From: Cylindrodendrum hubeiense
Lineage: Eukaryota > Ascomycota > Sordariomycetes > Hypocreales > Nectriaceae
Assembly: GCA_014621425.1 (NCBI GenBank)
Contig: JAANBB010000792.1
Span: 1-10,176 of the forward strand
Direction: 5' to 3'
Length of the DNA: 10,176 bases
Below, piece by piece: positions 1-8,019 of this stretch. The stretch's first letter is position 1; each line of letters opens with the position of its first letter. The position numbers were made by a program, and so were the translations under genes. Under the pieces are notes generated by a model that was not told where the DNA came from, made no database searches, and saw nothing but the letters and a program-made list of their open reading frames with translations.

Positions 1-507
1 GGGCCTGGGTGTACAGGTCGACGGCGAGGGCGTAGTCCTTCTGGGCCATGGCGGCGTTGCCCTTGCTCTTGAGGGCATCGGCCTGCTTCTTGTCCTCGTC
101 GGAGACTACCCTGTCGGCAACATCGGCGGCGGCGGGCTTGTCAGCGGCGGCGGACGTGTTGGACGACTTGAGCTTCTCGTAGACGGAGTAGATCTGCAGC
201 AGGTTCTGGGAGCCGATGGCAGCCTGGACGGCGGGCTTGTCGGCGGGGTCGACCTTGTAGGACTCGGCGATGCAGTTGATGGCGACGTCGATGGAGTCCT
301 TGTCGTCGGCCGTCAGGGTGCCGTCGGTGGACGAGGTGGCGAGGAAGTCGCAGATGGCGAGCGCGAGGCGCTGCTTGGAGGTTTGGGCGGACGCCTGTTT
401 GGAGCCACGGTTAGCCAACTGGGGAAGCAATGCAGTGGGGGGCGTGCATTGTCTGCAGATTCCGCGTGCGAGAACAGACGGCAGACGCAATGGGGGCTAC
501 TCACCAT
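1..507 (-). CDS. sgt2: SGT2-like small glutamine-rich TPR co-chaperone (5' part, cut by window edge)
   Basis: Coding exons are 507-505 (only the ATG) and 394 to beyond base 1. The 110-nt intron (504-395) has donor GTGAGT, branch GCTAAC and acceptor AAACAG. Splicing gives an open frame of 132 residues in the window. Residues 2-72 (KQRLALAICDFLATSS, then DDKDSIDVAINCIAESYKVDP) match the N-terminal dimerisation domain of fungal Sgt2, which in yeast binds Get4/Get5. A low-complexity Ser/Ala/Lys linker follows, and the first TPR repeat begins near residue 101 (LKSKGNAAMAQKDYALAVDL). In the known family, Sgt2 receives tail-anchored proteins in the cytosol, binds Hsp70/Hsp90 through its TPRs and passes clients to Get3. 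The remaining TPRs and the Gln-rich client-binding C-terminus would lie left of the window; fungal homologues are usually about 340-370 aa. The identification is from recalled family sequence, but motif agreement is strong. Confidence 0.93.
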
Positions 508-543
508 GGCGGGCAGGACCTGTAGCTGGGTGCGGAGGGATGC

Positions 544-571
544 AGACGGTGGACGGTAGACGATAGACGAT
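544..571. repeat. 7-bp tandem repeat in the SGT2 5' leader/promoter
   Basis: Four consecutive 7-mers read agacggt, ggacggt, agacgat and agacgat on the plus strand. They lie 37-64 nt upstream of the SGT2 start codon, so probably in the 5' UTR or core promoter. A related gacggcagacg stretch occurs just inside the intron at about 476-486. This looks like a short imperfect microsatellite; no function is evident. Confidence 0.6.
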
Positions 572-1282
572 GGTGGGGGGTGGAGGATTGCAAGTTCGGG
601 AGACTGAAGAACCAGAGCCCCGCGGTGAGCAGCCGCCAGCACGGGCCCAGAAGGGGTTGGTTCGCCTCGCCTCGTCGGCCGGTCGGCCTTGGGCTGGAAG
701 ATTCCACGTGGGGCAGAGTCGTCCCAAATGTGGGGGACAGTTGAGCGCCGATATCTAGCAAACCGGGCGTCCACACTTAACCGCTATATGTACCACGACG
801 AGCGATCTGTGGAATTGGTGGTGAGTCGTCGAGGTTGAGGCCTCTTCGGCAGTTGACAAGAGTTGTAGATAGGCCGCTGGGCAGCAGTGTTTGGCATGGC
901 AGCTCAGGCACGTTACAAGTAGGGGACTCGAAGCTGGCGATGGTTGCGTAGGTAGTAGATACCAACCCGGCTGTCTCAACCCTACGCCTAGACCTTCCCG
1001 TGCTCGAGATACTCCTGTGTAGAAGAGACTGCCCTGTTTCGATCCATCCAAGAATATTGCAACATGTAGTTCAAGGCATAACATAGACATAAATGATTCG
1101 AGTTGAATTTCTGGCGTCTCGCTAATCCTATGCGACCCCTCGTTATCCCTTTGCTGTACAGTAATTCCTCAACCCCCCTAAACTCCGTTTAATGCTGCGC
1201 CAGCCAAGTAACCCCAAGCTTCCAACATGGCTGCTGTCCTTGCTTTCTGTCTTTTCTCTCGCTATCCCCTGCTGCATCCCGC
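572..1282. other. Intergenic: SGT2 promoter and 3' region of the RING-CH gene
   Basis: I see no convincing gene here. Both flanking genes are on the minus strand in tandem, so the part near 572-800 should be the SGT2 promoter and the part near 1100-1282 the 3' UTR of the RING-CH gene. The minus strand carries ATTAAA at 1193-1188, about 90 nt after the RING-CH stop, a possible polyadenylation signal. Open frames across the region have biased, non-protein-like composition. Confidence 0.5.
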
Positions 1283-2835
1283 TCACTTCCCCCTCCGGTG
1301 CCTCTCCACGTTCTGCACCCTCCGCTTCCCCATCGCGGCGACCTTGCGGTACTTAGTATACAGTCGCACCACGTCCTTCATCACCACCCACAGGCACCCA
1401 CCCACCAAGCTGCGCCCCCACTGCTGCTGAAACAGGCCCGGCCGTATGATGCCTACCGTGCGGAACCACGGATTCCTAGGCATCGTGGTCCATGTCTTGG
1501 GCAGTGCCAGTCGGAGCAGCTCGCCCATGACGTACGAGATGCCCGGCAGGATCAGGGCGCTGACAATGGCGTTGGACACCCCGGAGAGGATGCTTCCGAG
1601 ACCAGGTCGGCGGGCCGGGGGTGCTTGAGGAGCTTCGTGCTCGTCATGTTGCGCCGGGGGGTCGGCCAGTGCGGCAGCCGGTTCTGCCTCTACCTCTGGG
1701 ACCACTCGCGCCGCATGTCGTGCGACCGGTCCATTTCGGCCGTTCCCAATCCCATCTTGCTCGTCGTCAGAAAACTCATTCACATCTTCCTCGGCAATCT
1801 CGATGACCCCATCGAGGACGATATCGACGATGATGTCGCCGTCTTCATTTTCAACTTCCTGGTGATCAATTCTCAGCGGCGCCGCCGCATTATCTCGGCC
1901 CTCGTCGTCGTCTTCAGGCTCGAGCGCATCTAGGAGGTTGTTGAGGAAGCCCAGAACCCCGCCATTTTCGTTCCGCTGGACGGCCCGCTGGTTGATAACA
2001 GGCTCCTCGTTCTGCCGGGGCTCCAGCGCGGGTAAACCCTGCATCTGTCGGTTGAGGTTAACCTCGTAGGGGAATACAAACTCGCGCCAAAAGTTGAGGT
2101 ATGCTGAACGGGCGTAGGGAAAGAGGGTCATGGCCATCTGAGGCGAAGGAGGCCAGGCCAAGAACTGTTCATCGTGCATAACACGGTAGACACCGTACTA
2201 CACCTTTCATGTTAGACAGAGCTCTTCTTATAATTTGCAACAACGATTGAACATACCAAGGAGGCGGCAGGGAGGAAGATCTTGTTGCCCAACCACGGAG
2301 TCAACTGTCCCACCAGCAAAGCCGGGCCGACGTTCATCAGGATAAGAGCATTGCCCAGTCTCTCGCTTGCCATTCTCATGATCCTCGAGTTTTGCCCGCC
2401 CACTTTCAGCTCCGGGCCCAACATGAACTGAACCAGCGACTCTCGCCCGGCGAAGGCCCACATGGCGCAAGCACCGTACATCTGCAGGCTGAACTGGACA
2501 CCCATGGTCACCGACGTCAGGAGCATGAAGGGGCTCGCGCGTGTAAACTTGGAGGAGACGACATCGGTCAGGGCGACAATGGGGTCCCAGGGACCCTCGA
2601 GGCGGATCTGTGACTTGCATACGGGGCACTGTAGCGGCTTGTTGGAGCGCTCGCAGTCGGTGACCCATGAGAGCATGCAGTCCTGGTGAGCCTCGAGCGT
2701 GCAGGGGCACGGGTCGACCCACGACGACGGCGGGTCGGAGGGCTCCTCGTCCGTCAGGCAGATGAAGCATCGGCGCATGTTCTCGTCGGTTTGCGCGGCG
2801 GCGACGGCCGAGGAGTCGAGGGTATTGGGCGCCAT
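1283..2835 (-). CDS. Membrane RING-CH (MARCH-type) E3 ubiquitin ligase, 497 aa
   Basis: Exons are 2835-2257 and 2197-1283. The 59-nt intron has donor GTATGT, branch CTAAC and acceptor GTGTAG, phase 0, and joins ...LPAASL to YGVYRVMHDEQ. The ATG has A at -3. The N-terminus holds a C4HC3 RING-CH domain with ligands C23, C26, C43, C45, H50, C53, C70 and C73; the order Cys4-His-Cys3 distinguishes RINGv from classic RING. Hydrophobic segments lie near residues 101-129, 160-193, 395-424 and 455-473, so it should be an integral membrane protein with the RING facing the cytosol. Between the two hydrophobic pairs is a long acidic, low-complexity part (about 285-345, many Asp/Glu) and an Ala/Pro-rich stretch. 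The basic C-terminus ends KRRVQNVERHRRGK. An N-terminal RING-CH followed by four membrane spans recalls MARCH5 of the mitochondrial outer membrane, but the compartment and substrates are inferred only by analogy. Confidence 0.92.
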
Positions 2836-3353
2836 CGTCGGAGGCGGGCTGCGACAAAGTGGCGGGTGCTGCCCGGGATGTGTGGGCGACGGCGAAGTCG
2901 GTCGGAATCGGTCGGGTCGGGTTGGTCGGGCAGTCTATCTATCTCATTGCATGGTTAAAAAGGGAGGCATGTAAACTAAATGCTGCAAACGAAGAAAAAG
3001 ATACGCGCGGGTTGCTTGGCTGAGGCGGCCAGTCGGTCCTTGGTTGGTGTCAGCGCTGATGTTCGGGTAAGGCTAAGGCCGCTTGGCTGGACTCGGCTGC
3101 TTGTGAGCATGAGCTCGCTCCCGTTGCGGCTTGCTTCTTCCGAGTGGAGGTGGAGGGGTTACATCATCAACTTGGCCTCGAGACAGGCGGCCAATCAGAG
3201 CGGGGTTCTGCAGCTTGAGAATGACGAGCACCACAATCAATAATCTGCAGCTCGGCATGTTCGAGAAAACAAAGCAAGTCAATTGACGATGAGGCAGCCC
3301 CCCGAGAAATGTGCGAATGAGCATTCTTTTTCCATTACATCATTCACTAGTAC
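2836..3353. other. Intergenic: upstream region of the RING-CH gene
   Basis: No gene is supported here. Bases 2897-2930 hold a run of GTCGG-type units (gtcggtcgg, tcggtcgggtcgg, ggtcggg), a short low-complexity tract probably in the RING-CH 5' UTR. Further upstream (about 2941-2980) the sequence becomes A-rich. A CCAATCAG match lies at 3191-3198. Confidence 0.5.
3191..3198 (+). promoter_or_regulatory. Candidate CCAAT box
   Basis: CCAATCAG matches the consensus bound by the HAP/CBC complex in ascomycetes. It lies 356 nt upstream of the RING-CH start codon and in inverted orientation to that gene, which CBC tolerates. A single motif match is weak evidence. Confidence 0.3.
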
Positions 3354-3796
3354 CTAGCTCATACCCTTTTTCTGCTCCTTCACAACCAAATGTCCACGCT
3401 GTGAGAAGCTCTTCACGCAAATACCCGTTTTGTTGGATTCAATGTGCAGTGCCAAGATATCTTCCAATATCCTATACTGCGGGTGAACAAGACTAGCCTG
3501 CTCGCCGACTTGATTCAATATCATCGAGAACATTGACCATGTCAAATTCATATCCCATAGAATCTGCATTCTAGCCTTCAAGTAGTCCGCCGGTCCAAGA
3601 ATTTTAGCCAATTTCGGAACGCAATCCCGGGCTTCACAGCGCCTTGGCTGGTTGAGAGGTCCCGGTCACTCCAAACGAAACGGAGAGGTCTTACATCATA
3701 GATAACTACCGTCCAGTAGAAGGCCAGATATACCCAATCGGAGGCATCCTCCTCCCTCAAATCAGGAACGACCCTGATTCCTGCGTCGCGTCGCAT
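3354..3796 (-). CDS. Putative two-exon orphan protein (model uncertain)
   Basis: Exons 3796-3695 and 3647-3354 are joined across a 47-nt intron with donor GTAAGA, a possible branch TGAC 17 nt before the acceptor, and acceptor ACCAG. Splicing in phase 0 removes the frame change and gives 131 aa. The junction runs VYLAFYWTVVIYD to PRRCEARDCVPKLAKILGP, and the next stretch, ADYLKARMQILWDMNLTW, has amphipathic, protein-like composition. The product is otherwise unrecognised and no domain is visible. A longer model could start at ATG 4034, splice 3870-3774 (donor GTATCT, branch CTGAC, acceptor ATCAG) and give 178 aa. No signal peptide or membrane span is clear. It could be a pseudogene or a 3' fragment of a larger gene with exons further upstream. 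The frame continuity across a consensus-like intron is the only real support. Confidence 0.42.
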
Positions 3797-5009
3797 GCAG
3801 GGCTGTCAGAGGCATTCTAAGGTCCAAGAAATTCGATCGATCATCCTCATCATATCGATGGACTAGATACCTGACAGTCTTGGAGCCCTGAATCCATGGG
3901 AGCCCACTGAGGTGACAGAGGGCTTTGCTCCGGCACCGGCTTTCTCTAACTAGACAGCGCGCGTACTCCGACAATTCATTCACCATCCGGGAGTATGACA
4001 GAGCACGTTTTGCCCAATAACTGTCCGAGGGCATATCTTACACTCAAAAATCAGCTCTACTCATCCTCGCCATGACTGACGTACCCTGAATGTGGCAGTG
4101 TCTTGTGACGCGATCATGACAAACCGATAACTTCTGCAGGATGGACCAAACAGTGCACAGAAACCCATACTAAAAATACTTGCGAATACGTTTCTCCTTT
4201 GGGGGGTAAATTTACAAGCATCAGATGGTATTCCCCTGCCACGCGGTAAGGATCCTCCATGCTCAAAGTTCCTACGTTGGAATAAACTCCACCAACTCGG
4301 TCCGGACGGGGCAGCACACACTCCTCGTTCGACATGGATGTCCTGGGAGGATCCCATGCAATCAACCAAGAGCATATTTGATGGAGATTCCCGACATCCC
4401 GAAATATCATATGGACTTCTCAAAGGCTGGCAGGTGGCATGCCAGCTCCCGGAATGGACACTCAACTTCCTACAACTAAGCATTCTCCGGATGATACGGA
4501 GCTATCATGTAAAGAGTCCCAAGTTAGCTTTTCCCCGTGGAATCCCTCTTTGCTTCTTCGAGGTGCTTTGCGCCCTGTGAGACCCTATGTCTAAGACAAA
4601 GTTCGGTCCCGGCGCCCCTCAACGCCGCCGTTTCTCCAACCCCTCCACCCCCAGCATCAACACCACAAACCCCCCTCTCAGCCCTGTGATACCGTGACAC
4701 AACAAAATTCCCCCAGCCGCCCCCGAGCAAGACCGCCTTTCGATGTCGCTCAGGTTCACATGATGCTGAGGTGATCGTTCATCCGCCAAGCACCGGATAG
4801 GACCCGTGTAGCCCCCCTGTGCGGCAGTATGAGCAAGTTTCACCCGTCTGGCCTCCACGGCCTCGCACATCACCGCGCTCATTATGCACACCGCACAGCG
4901 GAGTAGGTATTTCCAACGGTAATAATAACCACCAGATGCACGCAGACATGTCTTTTATACTCGCCTTGCCGCTGTCTGAAGAGACACCACCCACCAGCAT
5001 CTGCGTAGC
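3797..5009. other. Long intergenic region, possible decayed or missed exons
   Basis: No complete gene can be built with confidence. On the minus strand 4410-4117 is an open 98-residue frame with fairly protein-like composition (DVGNLHQICSWLIAWDPP near its start), and a strong donor GTACGTCAG reads from 4089. I could not join it in frame to the downstream exon at 4034-3871 without inventing splice sites. The stretch 4610-4735 is very C-rich on the plus strand and forms the distal promoter of the four-span protein gene. The rest shows nothing recognisable. Confidence 0.35.
4953..4960 (+). promoter_or_regulatory. Weak TATA-like element before the four-span protein gene
   Basis: The sequence ttttatac lies about 50 nt before the start codon at 5010. 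It is a poor match to TATAAA and would leave a short leader of roughly 20-30 nt. It is listed only as a candidate. Confidence 0.2.
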
Positions 5010-5873
5010 ATGATAATGGCCCATCCGACCAAACTCTATCTCGTCCTTCTGGGCCTCGAGCTGGCCATCGCCACGGTGGCAGTCGTGCTCTTTGGCCTCG
5101 CGTATCCGGACCGCTTCAGATCGAAGCTATGGGGAAACGGGGGCGTTGAGGGATGGAACTCGAATCCAAACCTGCGCATCTACTTCTACGCCAATCATAT
5201 TGAGCCGCCCGAAATCCCGTTGATCTGGTCACAGAGGTAAGTGAAAGCCAACTGTCGCCAAGTCACGGCCACACGATGCCATCTCTTTGTGTCGAAGGCT
5301 TGAGATGCCAAAAGCTATGACTGACTTGTTTGCGTGTCCAGGTTGACAGACTCGAACCTTGCCATCGCGATCCTTAGCTTCGTCATTTTCTTCGCCAGAG
5401 CCATCATGGCCCACCTCAACTACCTCCCCCGCTACGCCACGGTCCTCTACGACATTCTCCTCTCATCCCTCTGGATCACCAGTGCCGCCGGCCAGGCATC
5501 AGGGGACTTTTCCGACCCTGATCATACAAGTGCTCATCCATGGTACCTTACGCGAGGGTGCTCCGAGAGCTGGTCAGGGATCCGGGGCTACTGCCACGTC
5601 GCCCAGGCGAGCTTTGCCATATCGATATTGGCTGCGATGTTATACTGCGGGAGACTGCTGCGGGAAGCCATGCTGGTGGCATATCAACGAGGAAGGATAC
5701 ACGAGAGGAAGTGGACGGCTGTGGGCGTAGATGACATGGAGGAGACGGGTGAAGAGAAGTACAGTGACGCCGAGCTAGAGACGAGCATGTTGACTGTGAG
5801 GGAGGAGCAGTATGACCTCGGACTGAGTCCAGTCTTGGCTTTTTTCCCTGCTGGTCCAAATCGTTGGGAATAG
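5010..5873 (+). CDS. Four-span membrane protein of unknown function, 252 aa
   Basis: Exons are 5010-5236 and 5342-5873. The 105-nt intron has donor GTAAGT, branch CTGAC and acceptor TCCAG and interrupts an Arg codon in phase 2. The start is ATG 5010, with an in-frame ATG at 5016; both have A at -3. Four hydrophobic segments are visible: about residues 9-32 (LYLVLLGLELAIATVAVVLF), 82-101, 107-126 and 160-182. Between spans 3 and 4 is a loop with C149 and C160, which could form a disulfide. The loop between spans 1 and 2 is rich in Gly, Asn and Trp. The C-terminal 70 residues are hydrophilic and acidic (DDMEETGEEKYSDAELE), suggesting a cytoplasmic tail. The topology resembles MARVEL-type tetraspan proteins of fungal plasma membranes, but no diagnostic motif was recognised, so that is only a structural analogy. 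It is convergent with the metallothionein gene. Confidence 0.9.
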
Positions 5874-6271
5874 GAAGGTTATAAGAAGGTTATCAGATTG
5901 ATACAAGGCGGGAGTTGTGAAGGAGAACGGTGCACAGCCAAGTGTCTGGCTGGGATGGTGCTGGATGCTTGCAGGCATGTGAGATGTGATACATCACCAA
6001 TAGTCAAAGCAATCTATCGTCACATAAACCGTCACATAACCCGTCACAGAGCATGCAGATCAAAGAGCACTGACTGGTCATGTTTCTGTTCGATCTACCA
6101 ATACTTGAACGTTGTCATTCTTGCGAGTCTCTGATTATCCCAGCCCCGGTACAAAACGAGTGGATCCATGATTGCCCGACTCCCTCCAATCGACTTTAAA
6201 CTTCTCTGCACCATCCCAGAATCGTTGCCTCTCGGAGCCCTCAAGGTTCTCGTGCCCATGGGGTCAACAGC
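5874..6271. other. Shared 3' spacer between two convergent genes
   Basis: This 398-nt spacer separates the stop codons of the four-span protein gene (plus) and the metallothionein gene (minus), so it should hold both 3' UTRs. It begins with a short duplicated gaaggttat motif (5874-5882 and 5885-5893) and contains the 12-bp tandem repeat at 6018-6053. No coding potential is seen. Confidence 0.5.
6018..6053. repeat. 12-bp tandem repeat (cgtcacat units)
   Basis: Three head-to-tail units begin cgtcacataaac (6018-6029), cgtcacataacc (6030-6041) and cgtcacagagca (6042-6053). The first two differ at one base; the third keeps only the first seven bases. Each carries CGTCA, the complement of the TGACG half-site of ATF/CREB-type bZIP factors. 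The position in a 3' spacer rather than a promoter argues against a conventional regulatory role. Confidence 0.7.
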
Positions 6272-6448
6272 TTATTTGTGCTTGATTGGCAGCCGTTAGT
6301 GTCCGTCATCCACAGCATCTCCATCAACCAGGCCAAACCAGGCCTGGGTGCAGAACAAGGGCAAGCCATGACTTACAGGGCAGCCGGCGCAGGTGCAGCC
6401 AGCACCGCAGCCGCAAGAGCCAGAAGACGCACATCCACAGCCAGACAT
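6272..6448 (-). CDS. Copper-type fungal metallothionein, 26 aa
   Basis: Exon 1 is 6448-6377 (24 codons) and exon 2 is 6280-6272, just His-Lys-stop. The 96-nt intron has donor GTAAGT, branch ACTAAC and acceptor ATCAAG, phase 0. The protein starts MSGCGCASSG and ends AGCPHK, with seven cysteines spaced CxC-x5-CxC-x3-CxC-x2-C (C4, C6, C12, C14, C18, C20, C23), no aromatic residues and high Gly/Ser. This is the spacing of the Neurospora copper metallothionein. The MSGCGCAS start and CPHK end match, from memory, Colletotrichum CAP3/CAP5 and Podospora MT1. In this family the cysteines bind Cu(I) in the cytosol to buffer metal and protect against excess. The CPHK ending independently supports the 9-nt second exon. 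Unspliced, the frame would run into an unrelated aromatic-containing tail. The ATG has A at -3, and a TATA box lies 125 nt upstream. Confidence 0.93.
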
Positions 6449-6572
6449 GGTGATGGTTTCGAAAGGGGTTTTTTGGTTGGAGTTGGTGGTTTGTTGTGTG
6501 GAGTTGTGTGAGTTTGCGTTGATGAGATGGAGGAAGCAAGAAGCGGAACGTGACTCTGAGGATGGGGCTCTA

Positions 6573-6580
6573 CTTTTATA
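6573..6580 (-). promoter_or_regulatory. TATA box of the metallothionein gene
   Basis: On the minus strand this reads TATAAAAG, a full TATA-box match, 125 nt upstream of the start codon. Transcription would begin near 6540-6550 and give a leader of about 100 nt. The leader is pyrimidine- and CA-rich, common in strongly expressed fungal genes. A strong TATA box fits an inducible, high-output small gene. Confidence 0.65.
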
Positions 6581-6672
6581 CCTACTGTGAGGAAAATAGA
6601 TCCGCCCAGAGGAAGGCGTAGGCGAGTGTTTGGGGGAGGGCAGGCGGCTGGCGGCAGGTGGCAAGACCTGAG

Positions 6673-6710
6673 GAACCTAAGGCCAAAGGGCCAAAGGTAC
6701 CCCTTGGTTC
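6673..6710. repeat. Direct and inverted repeats upstream of the metallothionein TATA box
   Basis: Two ccaaagg copies (6683-6689 and 6691-6697) are followed by the inverted form ccttgg (6702-6707). Outer arms gaacc (6673-6677) and ggttc (6706-6710) are also inverted. The element sits about 95-130 nt upstream of the TATA box, where an activator could bind. No known factor was matched, and it does not show the GCTG-type core used by yeast copper regulators. Confidence 0.4.
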
Positions 6711-8019
6711 AGAACCGCTCCGGCATTAGCTCCCGCTCAGAGTGCCCCATACAAATCGTGTCACTCTCCACTTCCACTGTGCCTTCTGCTTTCCACCTTG
6801 ACTCCATTCACTGCGACTACCTCGGCAGGCGTGTCTGGTACCATGCTACAACCCCAGGACAGGAACCCTAGCACCCAGACAGAGCACTTGACTCGCCAAC
6901 ACCATCAAAAACACCATTATTAACACCCTCAAGACCTCGACTCGGATAGATAGGTACCCTAAGCACATATGATGGACCCCTTCTGCACCGTGCCTCGCTT
7001 TAGCTCTTGCACGCTTCTAGTCGCCCACAGAAGATGACGTTGAGCGCCATCGTCGATTGGATACGCCTCCGCCACGCGCCGAGCCAAATCCCCCGGTATC
7101 CCGCCCGTCTCCAAGCGTTGATTTGATCACGAAGGGCTTAGTCAAGTCCCCCGACCGATGTTCCGCAACGCCATGGTTTCATCAAATAAGGGCCTCAAAA
7201 GAGACGGCACGGCGGATTCCGCTCATGCAAGTGTTGGGGTGGCATGGCGTCGAGGGCCATCTCATTTTTTTGCGAATCGTCATTATCGGCAGGCTGTCAA
7301 AGGCGGTACTATTCCGCTCTGAAATCAAAGGAACTTACAAGCCCCAGTTACGAGTTACGGAAGATAGATGGACAGACTTCTGCTCAGAGGTTTATTTAAA
7401 TGCCTTGATTGCTACTTTTGCTTGAAGAAATGGGGCCCTAGACAGCAGCATCCAGCGACTGAGAGGCGCATCTACAATTAGGTATTTGGCAGGGGTTTGC
7501 AATCGCCACAGCACTCACAGTGTAAAATAATCAGTGAGGGGTTTTGGAGGGGTTGCTATTGGCGGGGTTTCAAGACGACATTCCGATGACGTACATTCTG
7601 CACTTTCCGGACTCTCACGTAATCCCACTCTCCGACCCTCTGCAACACCCTCTATCCCGCGCAATCCTGCTCACGACCCATATTCTTCCCATCCATGCCG
7701 TGCTTCTATTTCTACTCGAACACGCCGCATTTAACGCTCCAATAATGCCACGCGTTTCGTCAGCCTGATTGTGCGACATGTTGCAATACGCGAGGTTACA
7801 GTACCTGTAATTTTGTTACCATCCCAGTCCCCATGGTGAGAAGGAATGAGGGCATTGAGCCTCGAGACAACTTACCTTGCATATTTACTTGCATATGCGA
7901 GTCCCTTCTTACATCCTCTGGAACAGCCGCTCTGCCCGCCCGACCGACTGGTAATAAGACCCTGACGCCCGCCTCACCGAATCTAACGCAGCCAATGACG
8001 GTCGTGGAGTTAAACATGC
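6711..8019. other. Gene-poor region upstream of the metallothionein gene
   Basis: About 1.3 kb without a supportable gene. Scattered GGTACC-containing motifs occur at about 6836-6841 and 6952-6957. The longest open frame (7057-7425, plus) has no recognisable features and an unnatural composition. The right-hand end, about 7800-8019, is probably the 3' UTR of the orphan gene at 8020. Confidence 0.45.

Noticed and set aside
313..774. Open frame of 153 residues, minus strand
   Set aside because: It runs across the SGT2 exon 2, intron and leader in a different frame, and is Pro/Ser/Arg-rich in the way of a shadow frame in GC-rich DNA.
1298..1933. Open frame of 211 residues, plus strand
   Set aside because: Antisense to the RING-CH gene, whose frame has conserved zinc ligands, membrane spans and a matching intron; the antisense product is a compositional shadow.
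2228..2857. Second 209-residue frame, minus strand
   Set aside because: Same strand but another frame of RING-CH exon 1; His/Arg/Pro-rich, with no zinc-ligand pattern.
2897..2930. GTCGG repeats as a possible regulatory array
   Set aside because: Units are irregular in length and merge into simple GC-rich sequence; best read as low-complexity leader DNA.
4610..4735. Possible G-quadruplex on the minus strand
   Set aside because: G-runs are present, but I do not find four runs of three or more guanines at short spacing, so a stable structure is not supported.
7057..7425. 122-residue open frame, plus strand
   Set aside because: No recognised motif, poor start context and unnatural composition; no splice partner seen. 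Kept as non-coding.
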